From assembly GCF_000428945.1 (NCBI RefSeq), contig NZ_AUAX01000043.1:1-50490 (forward strand): a DNA stretch of 50,490 nt, read 5' to 3'. The notes beneath the pieces were generated by a model. The model made no database searches and was not told the origin of the DNA. It was given only the letters and a program-made list of their open reading frames with translations. Source of the stretch: Hamadaea tsunoensis DSM 44101 (GTDB lineage Bacteria; Actinomycetota; Actinomycetes; Mycobacteriales; Micromonosporaceae). Made by a program: the position numbers and the translations under genes. Position 1 is the stretch's first letter, and each line of letters starts with the position of its first letter. Positions 1 through 11,033 of the stretch are shown in pieces.

Positions 1-53
1 GGGCACGGCCACGCTTCAGCGACCCGCAGCACCCCTGAACGGCTTCGTAAATG

Positions 54-131
54 TGGATCTTGACGGATGTCTAGAAAGCAACGTCAAACCGGCCAGAATG
101 ATGTTTCTTTCCCGACATCCGTCAAGATCCA
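54..131. repeat. 78-bp hairpin with perfect 18-bp arms
   Basis: The arms at 54-71 and 114-131 are perfect reverse complements (TGGATCTTGACGGATGTC and its complement). The sequence differs from the family A hairpins elsewhere in the window, but it takes the same place beside the 'acaagtcggacagtcgcgac' arm sequence. It lies downstream of the MATE gene, so it could also end its transcript. The repeat pairing is seen directly; the role is inferred. Confidence 0.8.
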
Positions 132-148
132 GCCCACTGCGACCGCCC

Positions 149-330
149 ACAAGTCGGACAGTCGCGACAAAGTCCGGACGGGGGTTGGGGGTAAACAGTG
201 ACCGGACGACGGTGGACGATGCGTCGCCCCACCAACCTGGCAGTGGAGTCCCCGGAGCGCAGCGATAGGGGCGCAACGGTCTCCCGCGGGAGGAGCGGAA
301 GCGAGATCGACGAACCCGGGACAAAGATCT
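149..330 (-). repeat. Solo arm of the composite inverted-repeat element
   Basis: This non-coding stretch matches, in the same orientation, the right arm of the 49.1-50.3 kb element. Shared landmarks are the cggacagtcgcgacaaag box, the cctggcagtggagtccccgg box, the cgggaggagcgg box and the terminal gacgaacccgggac. No gene is visible in 1-348 apart from this arm and the hairpin before it. Confidence 0.75.
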
Positions 331-348
331 TCAAAAGATCTTGATTCT

Positions 349-1674
349 TCAAAGAGATCCGGGAACCGCCCAGGCGCCGCCGCGCAGGCGCAGGAGGACG
401 GCGACGAGGCGCAGGACGATGAAGAGGGTCAGGCCCGCCCACACCCCGTTCAGGCCCCAGTCGAAGATCAGCGCCGCCCAGATCGCCGGCAGGAAACCGC
501 ACAGGGCCGCGACGAACGTGAGATTCCGCAGGTAGCGTGCGTCGCCCGCGCCGACGAGCACGCCGTCGAGGGCGAAGACCACGCCGTTGAGCGGCAGCAT
601 GGCCACGAACCACGGCCAGACCACCGCGGCCTGCGCGAGCACCGCCTCGTCGTCGGTGAAGACATGCGGGAGTACGCCGGCCAGCGCGAGCACGATCAGC
701 GCCAGGCCGCCGCCGCTGACGAGGCCGAGCCAGCCGATCCGCGCACCGGTACGCCGGGCGGCCATGACGTCGCCGGCGCCGAGCGCGGAGCCGACGAGGG
801 ACTGGGCTGCGATGGCGACCGCGTCGAGGGCGAACGCGCAGAACATCCAGAGTTGCAGGCCGATCTGGTGGGCGGCGACCGCGGCGGCGCCGAATCGGGC
901 CGCGACGGCGGCGGCCGACAGGAAGCAGGCCTGGAAGGCGGCGCCGCGCAGCAGCAGGTCGCGGCCGAGGACGAGCTGGCGGCGCAGGACGGCGGGCTGC
1001 GGGGTCAGCGGTACGCGTTCGGCGATCAGCGCGCGCAGGAACAGGACGCCGGCGGTGATCTGGGCGGCCACGTTGGCGACGGCCGAGCCGGCGAGGCCGA
1101 GGCCGGCCGGGTAGACCAGCAGCGGGCACAGGACGGCGGACAGGACGTTCGCGCCGAGCACGTAGTACACGGGCCGGCGGGTGTCCTGGACGCCTCGCAT
1201 CCACCCGTTGCCCGCGAAGATCAACAGGATGAACGGTACGCCGAGACTCGCGATGCGCAGCCACGTGTGCGCGGCCGCGGCCACTTCCGGATCGCCGCTC
1301 AGGGCGCTGGTCAGCGGGCCTGCCCCGAACTGGGCGAGGACCACGAAGACGAGTCCCACGCCGAGGGCGAGCCAGGTCGCCTGGACGCCTTCCGCCACCG
1401 CCGCCGGTCGCGAGCCCGCACCGAAACTACGGGCGGCCCGTCCGGTCGTCCCGTACGCCAGGACGTTGCCCAGCCAGGCGGTCACGGCCAGCACCGTGCC
1501 ACCGATGGCGAGGCCGGCCAGGGGAACGCGCCCGAGGTGGCCCACGACGGCGGTGTCGACGAGGAGGTAGAGCGGTTCGGCGGCGAGGACTGCGAGCGCC
1601 GGTAGCGCGAGTCCTGCGATACGCCGGAAGCTGGCGGTCTGGCCGGAGTGGATCGTCACGGCGGTCACCCGCAC
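349..1674 (-). CDS. dinF: MATE-family multidrug/Na+ antiporter, DinF type
   Basis: The 441-residue product is the normal length of a MATE exporter and shows about 12 hydrophobic segments in two halves. The N-terminal half carries the MATE signature around residues 24-48 (ALPALAVLAAEPLYLLVDT, then VVGHLG). MATE proteins expel cationic drugs in exchange for H+ or Na+. The gene is the last of the minus-strand translation operon, as dinF is near rbfA/nrnA in Mycobacterium. The GTG start at 1674 has a GGAG about 10 nt upstream; another GTG two codons later is possible. A 270-bp gap separates it from the upstream gene, so it may have its own promoter. Substrate is unknown. Confidence 0.92.
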   Translation of the reverse strand: MRVTAVTIHSGQTASFRRIAGLALPALAVLAAEPLYLLVDTAVVGHLGRVPLAGLAIGGTVLAVTAWLGNVLAYGTTGRAARSFGAGSRPAAVAEGVQATWLALGVGLVFVVLAQFGAGPLTSALSGDPEVAAAAHTWLRIASLGVPFILLIFAGNGWMRGVQDTRRPVYYVLGANVLSAVLCPLLVYPAGLGLAGSAVANVAAQITAGVLFLRALIAERVPLTPQPAVLRRQLVLGRDLLLRGAAFQACFLSAAAVAARFGAAAVAAHQIGLQLWMFCAFALDAVAIAAQSLVGSALGAGDVMAARRTGARIGWLGLVSGGGLALIVLALAGVLPHVFTDDEAVLAQAAVVWPWFVAMLPLNGVVFALDGVLVGAGDARYLRNLTFVAALCGFLPAIWAALIFDWGLNGVWAGLTLFIVLRLVAVLLRLRGGAWAVPGSL

Positions 1675-1740
1675 ATCGTGCCGTCTCCGTTGTAAGGAGT
1701 CAACACGGCCTTGCTTGTTACAGGTCGCGGAGCGGGTCGA

Positions 1741-1848
1741 TTACTGGCGGGTATCCATGGACGTCTGCAGGGCGCGACGCAGCTGTTCGCGAGCCTCTTC
1801 GGTGGTCGGACGCGGCTTGGCCGGGGCTGACTTAACGTTAGTTTGCAT
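1741..1848 (-). CDS. Possible 35-residue peptide
   Basis: A short reading frame of 35 codons begins with ATG at 1848 and ends TAA at 1743. From codon 8 on it uses GC-rich third positions like its neighbours and encodes a charged, probably helical tail (TTEEAREQLRRALQTSMDTR). There is no Shine-Dalgarno; the ATG overlaps the edge of a 17-bp palindrome at 1847-1863, so any translation would be leaderless or the palindrome would be an operator on it. No family is recognised. It could be the remnant of a longer regulator gene. Confidence 0.4.
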   Translation of the reverse strand: MQTNVKSAPAKPRPTTEEAREQLRRALQTSMDTRQ

Positions 1849-1863
1849 AGTTTCCGAAACTAT
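1847..1863. promoter_or_regulatory. 17-bp palindrome, likely operator
   Basis: ATAGTTTC-c-GAAACTAT is a perfect palindrome with 8-bp arms and one central base in an AT-richer patch. It lies between the MATE gene and the two small membrane-protein genes. The symmetry is typical of a dimeric repressor site; no regulator gene is adjacent. Confidence 0.5.
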
Positions 1864-1943
1864 CGTTCAAGTCCACGAAGCGATACGACTTTCCCGCCCT
1901 GTGGAACACCGAATTTCGCCGGTGACGTTGTTCCGACACCTGC

Positions 1944-2159
1944 TCAGCGGGCCAGGAAGTGCCAGCCGACCCACCACCAGAAGCCGAAGACCGCGATCCG
2001 GCCGACCGGGATCCGGCCCGCCTCGTGGGTCATGATCACCGCGGCCATGTCCCCGAGGGTGGGGATGCGGTGCCAGCGGCGGGCCGCCCACTCGACCCCG
2101 ACGACGAGCAGGGCCGCGAGCACGAAGCCCCCGATCGCGATCATGCGCGTGACACTCAT
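1944..2159 (-). CDS. Small membrane protein (71 aa)
   Basis: The 71-residue protein has two hydrophobic segments (about residues 6-24 and 54-69, the latter very Trp-rich: FGFWWWVGW) separated by a short basic/polar loop. Its ATG overlaps the stop of the upstream gene (ATGA at 2156-2159), so the two are translationally coupled. It resembles short uncharacterised actinobacterial membrane proteins (DUF6186-like), an assignment I hold loosely. No function can be stated. Confidence 0.65.
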   Translation of the reverse strand: MSVTRMIAIGGFVLAALLVVGVEWAARRWHRIPTLGDMAAVIMTHEAGRIPVGRIAVFGFWWWVGWHFLAR

Positions 2160-2560
2160 CGGCGTACCAGCCCCCAGAAGCCGCTCAGCCACCCGAAGTA
2201 GACGAGGGCGCGCGGCACGTAGTGGTCGAGAACCGGGTCGGCGAGCAGGGAGAGGGTCGGGTACTCCTCGGTCGAGCCGAAGGCGAACGTGGACAGCTCG
2301 AAGAAGACGAACACGCCGACCGGCAGGAGCCACCAGACGAGCCCTCTGGGCAGCCGGCGGGGCGGTGGCCGCCGGGGTACCCGCTGCGACAGGCCCAACC
2401 ACAGCATGACTGAGCCGAGGGCGAAGATGTAGAGATTGGCCTCGATGGAAAACGACGGGAGCAGGCCGCCGAGGAGCGACGCCACGGTGAAGATCGGCAT
2501 CATCACGACCGGGCGCGACCAGGCGGGAGCGCTCGGAACGGCGAGTTCCGGTTGATCCAT
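2156..2560 (-). CDS. Hypothetical integral membrane protein (134 aa)
   Basis: The 134-residue product has about three hydrophobic stretches: residues 17-35, 40-56 and 73-92, with a very aromatic one at 73-88. A basic, Pro/Arg-rich loop lies around 59-71. It overlaps the next gene by four bases and starts 40 bp after nrnA ends, so it probably belongs to the same transcript. I do not recognise a family; the pair with the 71-aa protein may form a small membrane complex. Confidence 0.7.
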   Translation of the reverse strand: MDQPELAVPSAPAWSRPVVMMPIFTVASLLGGLLPSFSIEANLYIFALGSVMLWLGLSQRVPRRPPPRRLPRGLVWWLLPVGVFVFFELSTFAFGSTEEYPTLSLLADPVLDHYVPRALVYFGWLSGFWGLVRR

Positions 2561-2600
2561 CCCTCGATTGTGGCTCGTCGGATTGCCCCCGTGGAGGGTT

Positions 2601-3581
2601 TTAGCGTCCCAACTCCGCCCGGATGCGACCTATGACCTCATCGGCCGCCCCGGTTCCGGTGAAGCCGGCCGCCAGCCGGTGGCCGCCGCCGCCCAGCGCG
2701 ATCGCGACCCGGCTGACGTCGGTGCCGCCCCGGCTGCGCATCGACACCGACCAGCGCTCGTCGGCGATCTGCTTGAGCAGGCAGGCGACGTCCGCCTCGG
2801 CCGCGCACCGGATGCCGTCGATCAGGCCCTCCAGCACGTACGCCGGCTGCCCGTGCCGTTCCAGGTCGGCCAGGGTCGCCGTGGTCCACACGAGACGGTG
2901 CTCGGGTTCGAGCACCGCGCGGCTGAGGACGTCGCCGTAGAGGCGTACCGCCCCGAAGGGACGGGTGTCGAAGACGCGCCGCGAGATCTCCCCCGGCCGC
3001 AGCCCGGTCGCGAGCAGCTTGGCGGCCAGCGCGTGCACGGCCGGAGTGGTCAGGTCGTACCGGAACGAGCCCGTGTCGGTGATGATCCCGACATACAGGC
3101 AGTACGCGATGTCCCGGTCGAACGGCACGCCCAGCCGCTCGATCAGCTCGGCGGCGAGGACGGCGGTCGCGGCGGCGCCCGGGTCCACGATCGGGATCCC
3201 GCCGAACCCGGTGTAGCTGGCATGGTGATCGAGCACGACGCTCGGTACGCCGTCCAGCAGGGCGGCGAACCGGCCGACGCGCTCCTCGCTGGCGGCGTCC
3301 AGGGTGACGATCACGTCAGGTACGCCGACAGCTTCCTCCGCCACCAGCAGATGCTGGCCGGGCAGGCCGGCGAGGGGCTCGGGCAGCTCCAACGGACCCG
3401 GGAAGGTCGCCTGTACGCGACCGCCCAGCGCCGTCAGCGCCTGACCGACGGCGAGCAGGCTGCCCAACGCGTCCCCGTCCGGGTTCACGTGGCAGACCAG
3501 CAGGATCCGCCGGTCGTGCTCGACCGCCTCCCGAAGGAGACGGACGGCCGCCGCCCAGTGCTCCTCGCCGACCCCTCCCAT
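2601..3581 (-). CDS. nrnA: DHH/DHHA1 phosphoesterase, NrnA-type oligoribonuclease/pAp phosphatase
   Basis: At 326 residues the protein has the full NrnA layout. Near residue 31 is the motif HVNPDGDAL, then DAAS, the DHH triad (LDHHASY), ITDTGSFRY, and the C-terminal DHHA1 motif GGGGHRLAAG near 300. The Asp/His residues bind two Mn2+ ions. The family degrades nano-RNA and c-di-NMP linear products and dephosphorylates pAp. The ATG shares one base with the rbfA stop (TGATG), so the genes are coupled. The same rbfA-nrnA-dinF order is found in other actinobacteria. Confidence 0.93.
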   Translation of the reverse strand: MGGVGEEHWAAAVRLLREAVEHDRRILLVCHVNPDGDALGSLLAVGQALTALGGRVQATFPGPLELPEPLAGLPGQHLLVAEEAVGVPDVIVTLDAASEERVGRFAALLDGVPSVVLDHHASYTGFGGIPIVDPGAAATAVLAAELIERLGVPFDRDIAYCLYVGIITDTGSFRYDLTTPAVHALAAKLLATGLRPGEISRRVFDTRPFGAVRLYGDVLSRAVLEPEHRLVWTTATLADLERHGQPAYVLEGLIDGIRCAAEADVACLLKQIADERWSVSMRSRGGTDVSRVAIALGGGGHRLAAGFTGTGAADEVIGRIRAELGR

Positions 3582-4072
3582 CAGCGGCGCGCCGCGGCCG
3601 GCGAGTCGGACTCCTCGTCCTCGCTGTCCTCGTCGAACTCCTCGTCGTCGAGATCGTCGTCGACCTTGTAGGGCTGCGGCTCACCGGCGTACGCGGCGCC
3701 CTCGGCGAGCTTGTGCACCTGCTCGTCCTTGTGGCGCGCCTCGGCGATCAGGTCGTCGATGTGCTTCACGTGCTCCTGGACGTCATCGAGCACGAAGGCC
3801 AGCGAGGGCGAGTGGCGGATGCCCAGCGCCTTGCCGACGATGCTGCGCAGCAGGCCCTTGCCGCTCTCCAGGGCGGCGGCCGTGCCCGCCTTGTCCTCCG
3901 CGTCGCCGAGCACTGTGTAGAACACGGTCGCCTCGCGCAGATCGGCCGTGATCCGGGCGTCGGTGATAGTGATCATGCCGAGCCGGGGGTCCTTGATCTG
4001 CGTCCGCACCGCAGACGCCACCAGTTCCCGGACGCGCTCGGCGTGCCGGCGTACCTTGGCAGGATCAGACAT
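3581..4072 (-). CDS. rbfA: Ribosome-binding factor A
   Basis: The product (163 aa) starts MSDPAKVRRHAERVRELVAS, and a clear GGAGGTGGCGAG precedes this ATG; the longer frame upstream is not needed. The KH-like core has the family pattern (DPRLGMITITDARITADL, then VFYTVLG, and RHSPSLAFVLDD). RbfA binds helix 1 of 16S rRNA during 30S maturation. The last ~35 residues are an acidic, disordered tail (DDDLDDEEFDEDSEDEE) common in actinobacterial RbfA. Confidence 0.95.
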   Translation of the reverse strand: MSDPAKVRRHAERVRELVASAVRTQIKDPRLGMITITDARITADLREATVFYTVLGDAEDKAGTAAALESGKGLLRSIVGKALGIRHSPSLAFVLDDVQEHVKHIDDLIAEARHKDEQVHKLAEGAAYAGEPQPYKVDDDLDDEEFDEDSEDEESDSPAAARR

Positions 4073-4179
4073 CTCGCCACCTCCACACGTGATCGGACAG
4101 CGGAGACTCTCTCCGGGAGAGGATCTCCGGATTCTCAGCCTACCTGGCGGTCCTCGGCCCGGCCCGGCGCGGAAATCCG

Positions 4180-4473
4180 TCAATCCTCCGAGCTGAACAG
4201 CCGCCGCCGCACCGAGAGCAGCTCCATCTCCGGGCGCGCCGCGACCGCGCGCTCGCACTCGTCGAGCACCCGGTTCACGTGGCGGGCCTCATCGGCCACC
4301 GCCGCCACACCGATGCGCGCCCGGCCGTGCCGGTCCTGGTCGCCGACTTCGGCGGCGGCCACCTCGAACTTGTGCAGGGCGGCGATGACCGGGCGGACGT
4401 AGCCGCGCTTGTCCTTCAGCGACCGCGAGTCGCCAGGCAGGAGCAGGTCGAATTCCAGGGTTCCAGTGAACAC
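4180..4473 (-). CDS. ylxP: DUF503 family protein (YlxP-like)
   Basis: A 97-residue protein with the DUF503 pattern: an N-terminal LEFDLLLPGDSRSLKDKR segment, VAAAEVGDQD, and a helix ending in an acidic tail. The family is short, usually lies between infB and rbfA, and is thought to take part in ribosome assembly. Here it is separated from infB by two extra genes and a palindrome. It ends 107 bp before rbfA. Confidence 0.88.
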   Translation of the reverse strand: MFTGTLEFDLLLPGDSRSLKDKRGYVRPVIAALHKFEVAAAEVGDQDRHGRARIGVAAVADEARHVNRVLDECERAVAARPEMELLSVRRRLFSSED

Positions 4474-4526
4474 GCGCCGATCCTAAAGCCTTCCAAGATC
4501 ATATTCACCCCGATTCCGCTCACCCC

Positions 4527-4607
4527 CATGATCCCGTTTGGATCAGGGAAATCACCCGAATCTTGGGCCATGATTCGGGTGGCAACCGTGATCCAAACGG
4601 GATCATG
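4527..4607. repeat. Family B palindrome, copy 1
   Basis: Perfect 19-bp arms (CATGATCCCGTTTGGATCA at 4527-4545, complement at 4589-4607) enclose a second pair, cccgaatc/gattcggg. It lies between ylxP and the methyltransferase gene, both on the minus strand. The same sequence recurs at 14053-14135 and 20679-20753, with a half copy at 41470-41515. Confidence 0.9.
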
Positions 4608-4635
4608 GCGGCCAGGAGCGTCAGGCGGGCGGGAG

Positions 4636-5637
4636 TCAGCGGCGGGCCAGGACGATGTCCCGGTTGATCGCCTGGTCGACCCGGTGTTCGAAGCCGAGCG
4701 CCGGCTCGATCGGCGTCAGGCCCGCGTCCGCCAGCAGCTCCAGCGCATGCTCGCGCGGCGCGACGTGAGTGTTCCAGCTCAGGCCCAGCGCCCCGCCGGG
4801 CCGGATCAGCTCGACCCACCCGGGCAGCGCCGTCTCCAACAGGTCCAGCGGTCCCCGCTGCAACTTTCCGCCGGTACGCGAGCCGTGCACCACGCCGTAC
4901 GGCAGGTCGGCGACGATGAGATCGGTGCTCTGCCGCTTCATCAGGAGCCGGGCGTTGACCGTGTCGGCCTCGAACAGCGTCAGGCGCTGGCTGGTCGTGG
5001 GCAACTGCACGTCGAACCGGCGGCCGAGCCGGCGGCCCTCCCGGCGCAGCGGGGTGACCTCGGCGGAGTGCTTGATCCGCTTGCGGCGCAGCCAGGTCTT
5101 CAGGAACGCCTCGTACGCCTCCAGGTCCTTGCCGTCGACTTCGATGCCGAGCGCGTCCCACCCGTACATGAGGGCCTGGTTCAGGGTGGTCCCCCGGCCG
5201 GCGACCGGGTCGAGCACGGTGAAGGTACGCGTACCGAAGTCGGCACCCCAGGCGCTGGCCAGCGCGGTGACGTTGAGCAGCAGCTGGGTGAAGTGCTCGT
5301 TGGTCTTGCCCGAGTACTTGGGGATGCTGATCAGGTCGTCGTCGAACGTGGCCATCGGCGGCGTCAGCACCGGCCGCAGGAGGCCCTCGCCGGCGAGTTC
5401 GAAGAGCGCGAAGCCGCTCGACAGATTCCCCAGTACGCCCAGTTCGGCCTCGGTCAGCGGATTCTCGGTCGCGAAGACGAGATAGGGCCGGCCGCCGAAC
5501 TCCCGCCGTTCGACCGGGCCCAGGGCACCGCCGAGCGCCCCGGCGGAGAAGGCCGCCAGCTCCGCACGCGTGAGATCGGGGGCGGACTGGGCGTACACAC
5601 GGTTGGCCGAGGGCGCTACGAGCAGGGCGTATTCCAC
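4636..5637 (-). CDS. TRM11/UPF0020-like nucleic-acid methyltransferase
   Basis: The 333-residue product has an N-terminal ~130-residue domain, then a Rossmann methyltransferase domain. SAM motif I is VLDPVAGRGTTLNQAL near residue 142; the catalytic motif is DLPYGVVHGSR near 240, of the (D/N)PPY type that methylates exocyclic amines of guanine or adenine. The pattern fits TRM11/TrmG10 tRNA guanosine methyltransferases, though an N-terminal THUMP domain is not evident, so the substrate could be another RNA or DNA. It sits inside a ribosome-biogenesis operon, which favours an RNA substrate. Confidence 0.8.
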   Translation of the reverse strand: MEYALLVAPSANRVYAQSAPDLTRAELAAFSAGALGGALGPVERREFGGRPYLVFATENPLTEAELGVLGNLSSGFALFELAGEGLLRPVLTPPMATFDDDLISIPKYSGKTNEHFTQLLLNVTALASAWGADFGTRTFTVLDPVAGRGTTLNQALMYGWDALGIEVDGKDLEAYEAFLKTWLRRKRIKHSAEVTPLRREGRRLGRRFDVQLPTTSQRLTLFEADTVNARLLMKRQSTDLIVADLPYGVVHGSRTGGKLQRGPLDLLETALPGWVELIRPGGALGLSWNTHVAPREHALELLADAGLTPIEPALGFEHRVDQAINRDIVLARR

Positions 5638-5700
5638 CGGGCTGAGCTTAGCGGGCGGGTTCGTCCGGCTTCGCGCCAGCTCCTGTCCATCCGCTTCGCG

Positions 5701-7341
5701 TCAGCTCCTGGTGTGGGCGGTCCAGACGCGACCGTCCCACCAGCGCAGCCGGGCGTGCCGCCACGGATCGGCGTACCAGCCGGCGCGGGGCAGCGGAGCC
5801 GCCTGCACGGGCGGCGTGGGCGGTTCGGCGGGGGGCTGAACCGGTGGCTGCGGCGGCGCGGGCGCCTGCGTCGCCTGACCAGGCGGCTGCACGGGCGGCT
5901 GCACAGGCGCTTGCGTCACCTGGCCGGGCAGAGCGGGCGGCTGGACCGGCGGAGCCGGCGGCTGGACCGGCGGAGCGGGCGGGGCGGGCGGGGCGGGCGG
6001 GGCGGGCGGGGCCGGCGGCTGGACCGGCAGCGCCGGCGGGACGACCGGCGGCAGGCCCGCGATCGGTACCGCCGGCAGGACGATCGGCGGCTTCCCGCCC
6101 GGCTGGACCACGACCAGCGGAGCGGCCGGGAGCGGCGGGGCCGGCGAAAACGGCGGAGCCGGGGAGATGGGCGGCGGGGCCGGGGAGACGGGCGGCACCG
6201 AGACCGGCGGCCCCGAGATCGGTTGCGGCGGGACGACGACCGGCCGCAACAGCGCCGGATCCTCCCAGGCCACCCGGGGCAGCCCGGTCAGGTCGCAGAT
6301 CATCGCCTGGATGCCGGCCGGCGTGTAGTCGGCCGGGCGGCCGTCGAAGACCTCCCCGCTGCCCTTGAACCGGTTGAAGATCAGGGTCGGCGTGTGCACC
6401 ACCGCGAGTTCCAGCTGCTGCTGGCCGAGGGGGCCGGAGACGCGTACGGCGGCGAGGTCGGGCCAGTCGAGCGTGCCCGTGCTCAGCTTGGCGGCCATCA
6501 GCGACCAGGCCCAGATCAGCCGGCGGGAGGTCAGCAGCACGGCCACGCTGCCGAGGGCGTCCCCCGGCCGGCCGCAGCGGAACAGGCACACCAGATCCTC
6601 GTCCGGCTCGACCGCGTCGACGATGTGCTGCCGCTGTCCGGCGGGCAGCTCCTCGGTCGCGCGCCGCAGCCGGGCCGCCAGTTCCGCCACCCGGTACGCC
6701 GATTCCGCCGCCGCGGCCGTCATCCACAGTGGCGGCCGGTCCGGCGGCCCGAAGGCGTACCCGCAGTCGGGGCAGCTGATCAGCACGGACTCCTCGCGCA
6801 TCGCCCGGCAGCCGGGGCAGAACGTGACCGCCGGCGAGTCGAACTCGACGCCGTCGCAGCGCGTACAGACCGGGATGTCGGCGATCACGCCGGCCCGGAT
6901 CTTGCCCATGCCGCCCATGAGGCGTACGACCGCGAGGACCGGGTGCTCGACGGCCATGTCCACAGTGGAGATGATCGCGTCGGCGACCTCTCCGCTCTTG
7001 CCGGCCTTCGGCTTGGTCGGGTTCACCAGCTTCTCCGCCGCCAGCCCGCAGGCCGCGCAGGTGGGCCGGATCCGCAGGGGCAGAGTCGCCCGCAGCGCCA
7101 TCTGCTCCTGCAGCAGTTCGAGATCGGCCGCCTCGCCGGGCTCCACCTCGGCGTCGTAGGGGCCGGCCAGTGCCTCACCGAGGCGGCGCAGCCGGGCCGG
7201 GTCGACGAGGCCGCCCGCCACAGTCGGCGTACGCGTGACGACGGCGATGAGTTCTCGCAGGGCGACCAGCACTTCCGCCGGCAGGTACGCGGACCGCGGC
7301 TCCGCACCGCGGACGGTGAGCACGATCCCGGGCCTGTCCAC
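5701..7341 (-). CDS. Zinc-ribbon, proline-rich protein with C-terminal DUF2510
   Basis: The predicted 546-residue protein has three parts. Residues ~1-200 carry Cys pairs for zinc ribbons (CAACG, then CTRCDG, CPGC, CPDCG). Residues ~200-370 form a globular domain resembling short-chain/PH-like SHOCT-type folds (LLTSRRLIWAW). A ~140-residue Pro/Ala/Gln region with repeated PPAPPAPP and VQPP units leads to a DUF2510 motif (AGWYADPWRHARLRWWDG) at the C terminus. The GTG start at 7341 avoids an Arg-rich extension; the Shine-Dalgarno is poor. It lies directly after infB, where I would not expect it. Function unknown. Confidence 0.75.
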   Translation of the reverse strand: MDRPGIVLTVRGAEPRSAYLPAEVLVALRELIAVVTRTPTVAGGLVDPARLRRLGEALAGPYDAEVEPGEAADLELLQEQMALRATLPLRIRPTCAACGLAAEKLVNPTKPKAGKSGEVADAIISTVDMAVEHPVLAVVRLMGGMGKIRAGVIADIPVCTRCDGVEFDSPAVTFCPGCRAMREESVLISCPDCGYAFGPPDRPPLWMTAAAAESAYRVAELAARLRRATEELPAGQRQHIVDAVEPDEDLVCLFRCGRPGDALGSVAVLLTSRRLIWAWSLMAAKLSTGTLDWPDLAAVRVSGPLGQQQLELAVVHTPTLIFNRFKGSGEVFDGRPADYTPAGIQAMICDLTGLPRVAWEDPALLRPVVVPPQPISGPPVSVPPVSPAPPPISPAPPFSPAPPLPAAPLVVVQPGGKPPIVLPAVPIAGLPPVVPPALPVQPPAPPAPPAPPAPPAPPVQPPAPPVQPPALPGQVTQAPVQPPVQPPGQATQAPAPPQPPVQPPAEPPTPPVQAAPLPRAGWYADPWRHARLRWWDGRVWTAHTRS

Positions 7342-7453
7342 GGCGGAATGGTATCGACGGCGCCCGACCCGGGGGCATCGTCCGGCCAGCCGTGTCGGCA
7401 ATGCGATAAGGGGCGCCCGGGAGAACCCGGACGCCCCTTGTCCACATCTCAGC

Positions 7454-10510
<3,057 letters not shown>

Positions 10511-10679
10511 TGCACTCCTCACTCCGAGGTCGCGCGGGCGGCAGCCCACAGCGACCTCACTTGTGCACTTGAAGCCTGTTCATTTCAGGGACTTCATCGT
10601 GTGCTCATGTCGGTCGTCCTACCTTGCTCAACATCCATCCGGGGCGAGGTGCCCCGGAGGTCTGCCAGTCTGATCCACC

Positions 10680-11000
10680 TCAGCGGACGGTCCCGCCGTG
10701 GATCGCCTCGGTCAGCGGACCGGTGTCGCAGACACCCGCCACTCGCAGCGCGCGCCCGAAGGCGCGGCGCCGCTCCGCCAGCGCGAGACATGCCGGGGTG
10801 GGGTGCAGATGCGCGCCCCGGCCCGACGCCCTGCGGCGCGGATCCGCAACGATTCTGACCTGGCCGCTACCGGCCCCGTCAGCCTCGGCGACCGCGATGA
10901 CCCGCAGCAACTCGGAGGCTGTCGCGCGTTGCCGACAGCCGACGCAGGTTCGCACAGGACGTGTTAAACCCGCGTCGCCCGGTTCCGCGCGACGTACCAC
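10680..11000 (-). CDS. ylxR: YlxR/DUF448 RNA-binding protein
   Basis: This 106-residue protein has the DUF448 signature: RTCVGCRQR near residue 17 and GRGAHLHPTPACL near 60. In Bacillus and other bacteria ylxR lies between nusA and infB and encodes a small basic nucleoid/RNA-binding protein. The position here (nusA-ylxR-infB) is the same. The GTG start has a GGAG about 12 nt upstream; the spacing is long, so a start a few codons later is possible. Confidence 0.9.
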   Translation of the reverse strand: MVRRAEPGDAGLTRPVRTCVGCRQRATASELLRVIAVAEADGAGSGQVRIVADPRRRASGRGAHLHPTPACLALAERRRAFGRALRVAGVCDTGPLTEAIHGGTVR

Positions 11001-11033
11001 CGGGAAAGTCTACTCCTACACCCGAGGCTTGCC

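Noticed and set aside
122-1264. 380-codon minus-strand frame overlapping the MATE gene and left repeat
   Set aside because: Arg/Pro-rich shadow with no domain; it crosses the repeat arm and hairpin.
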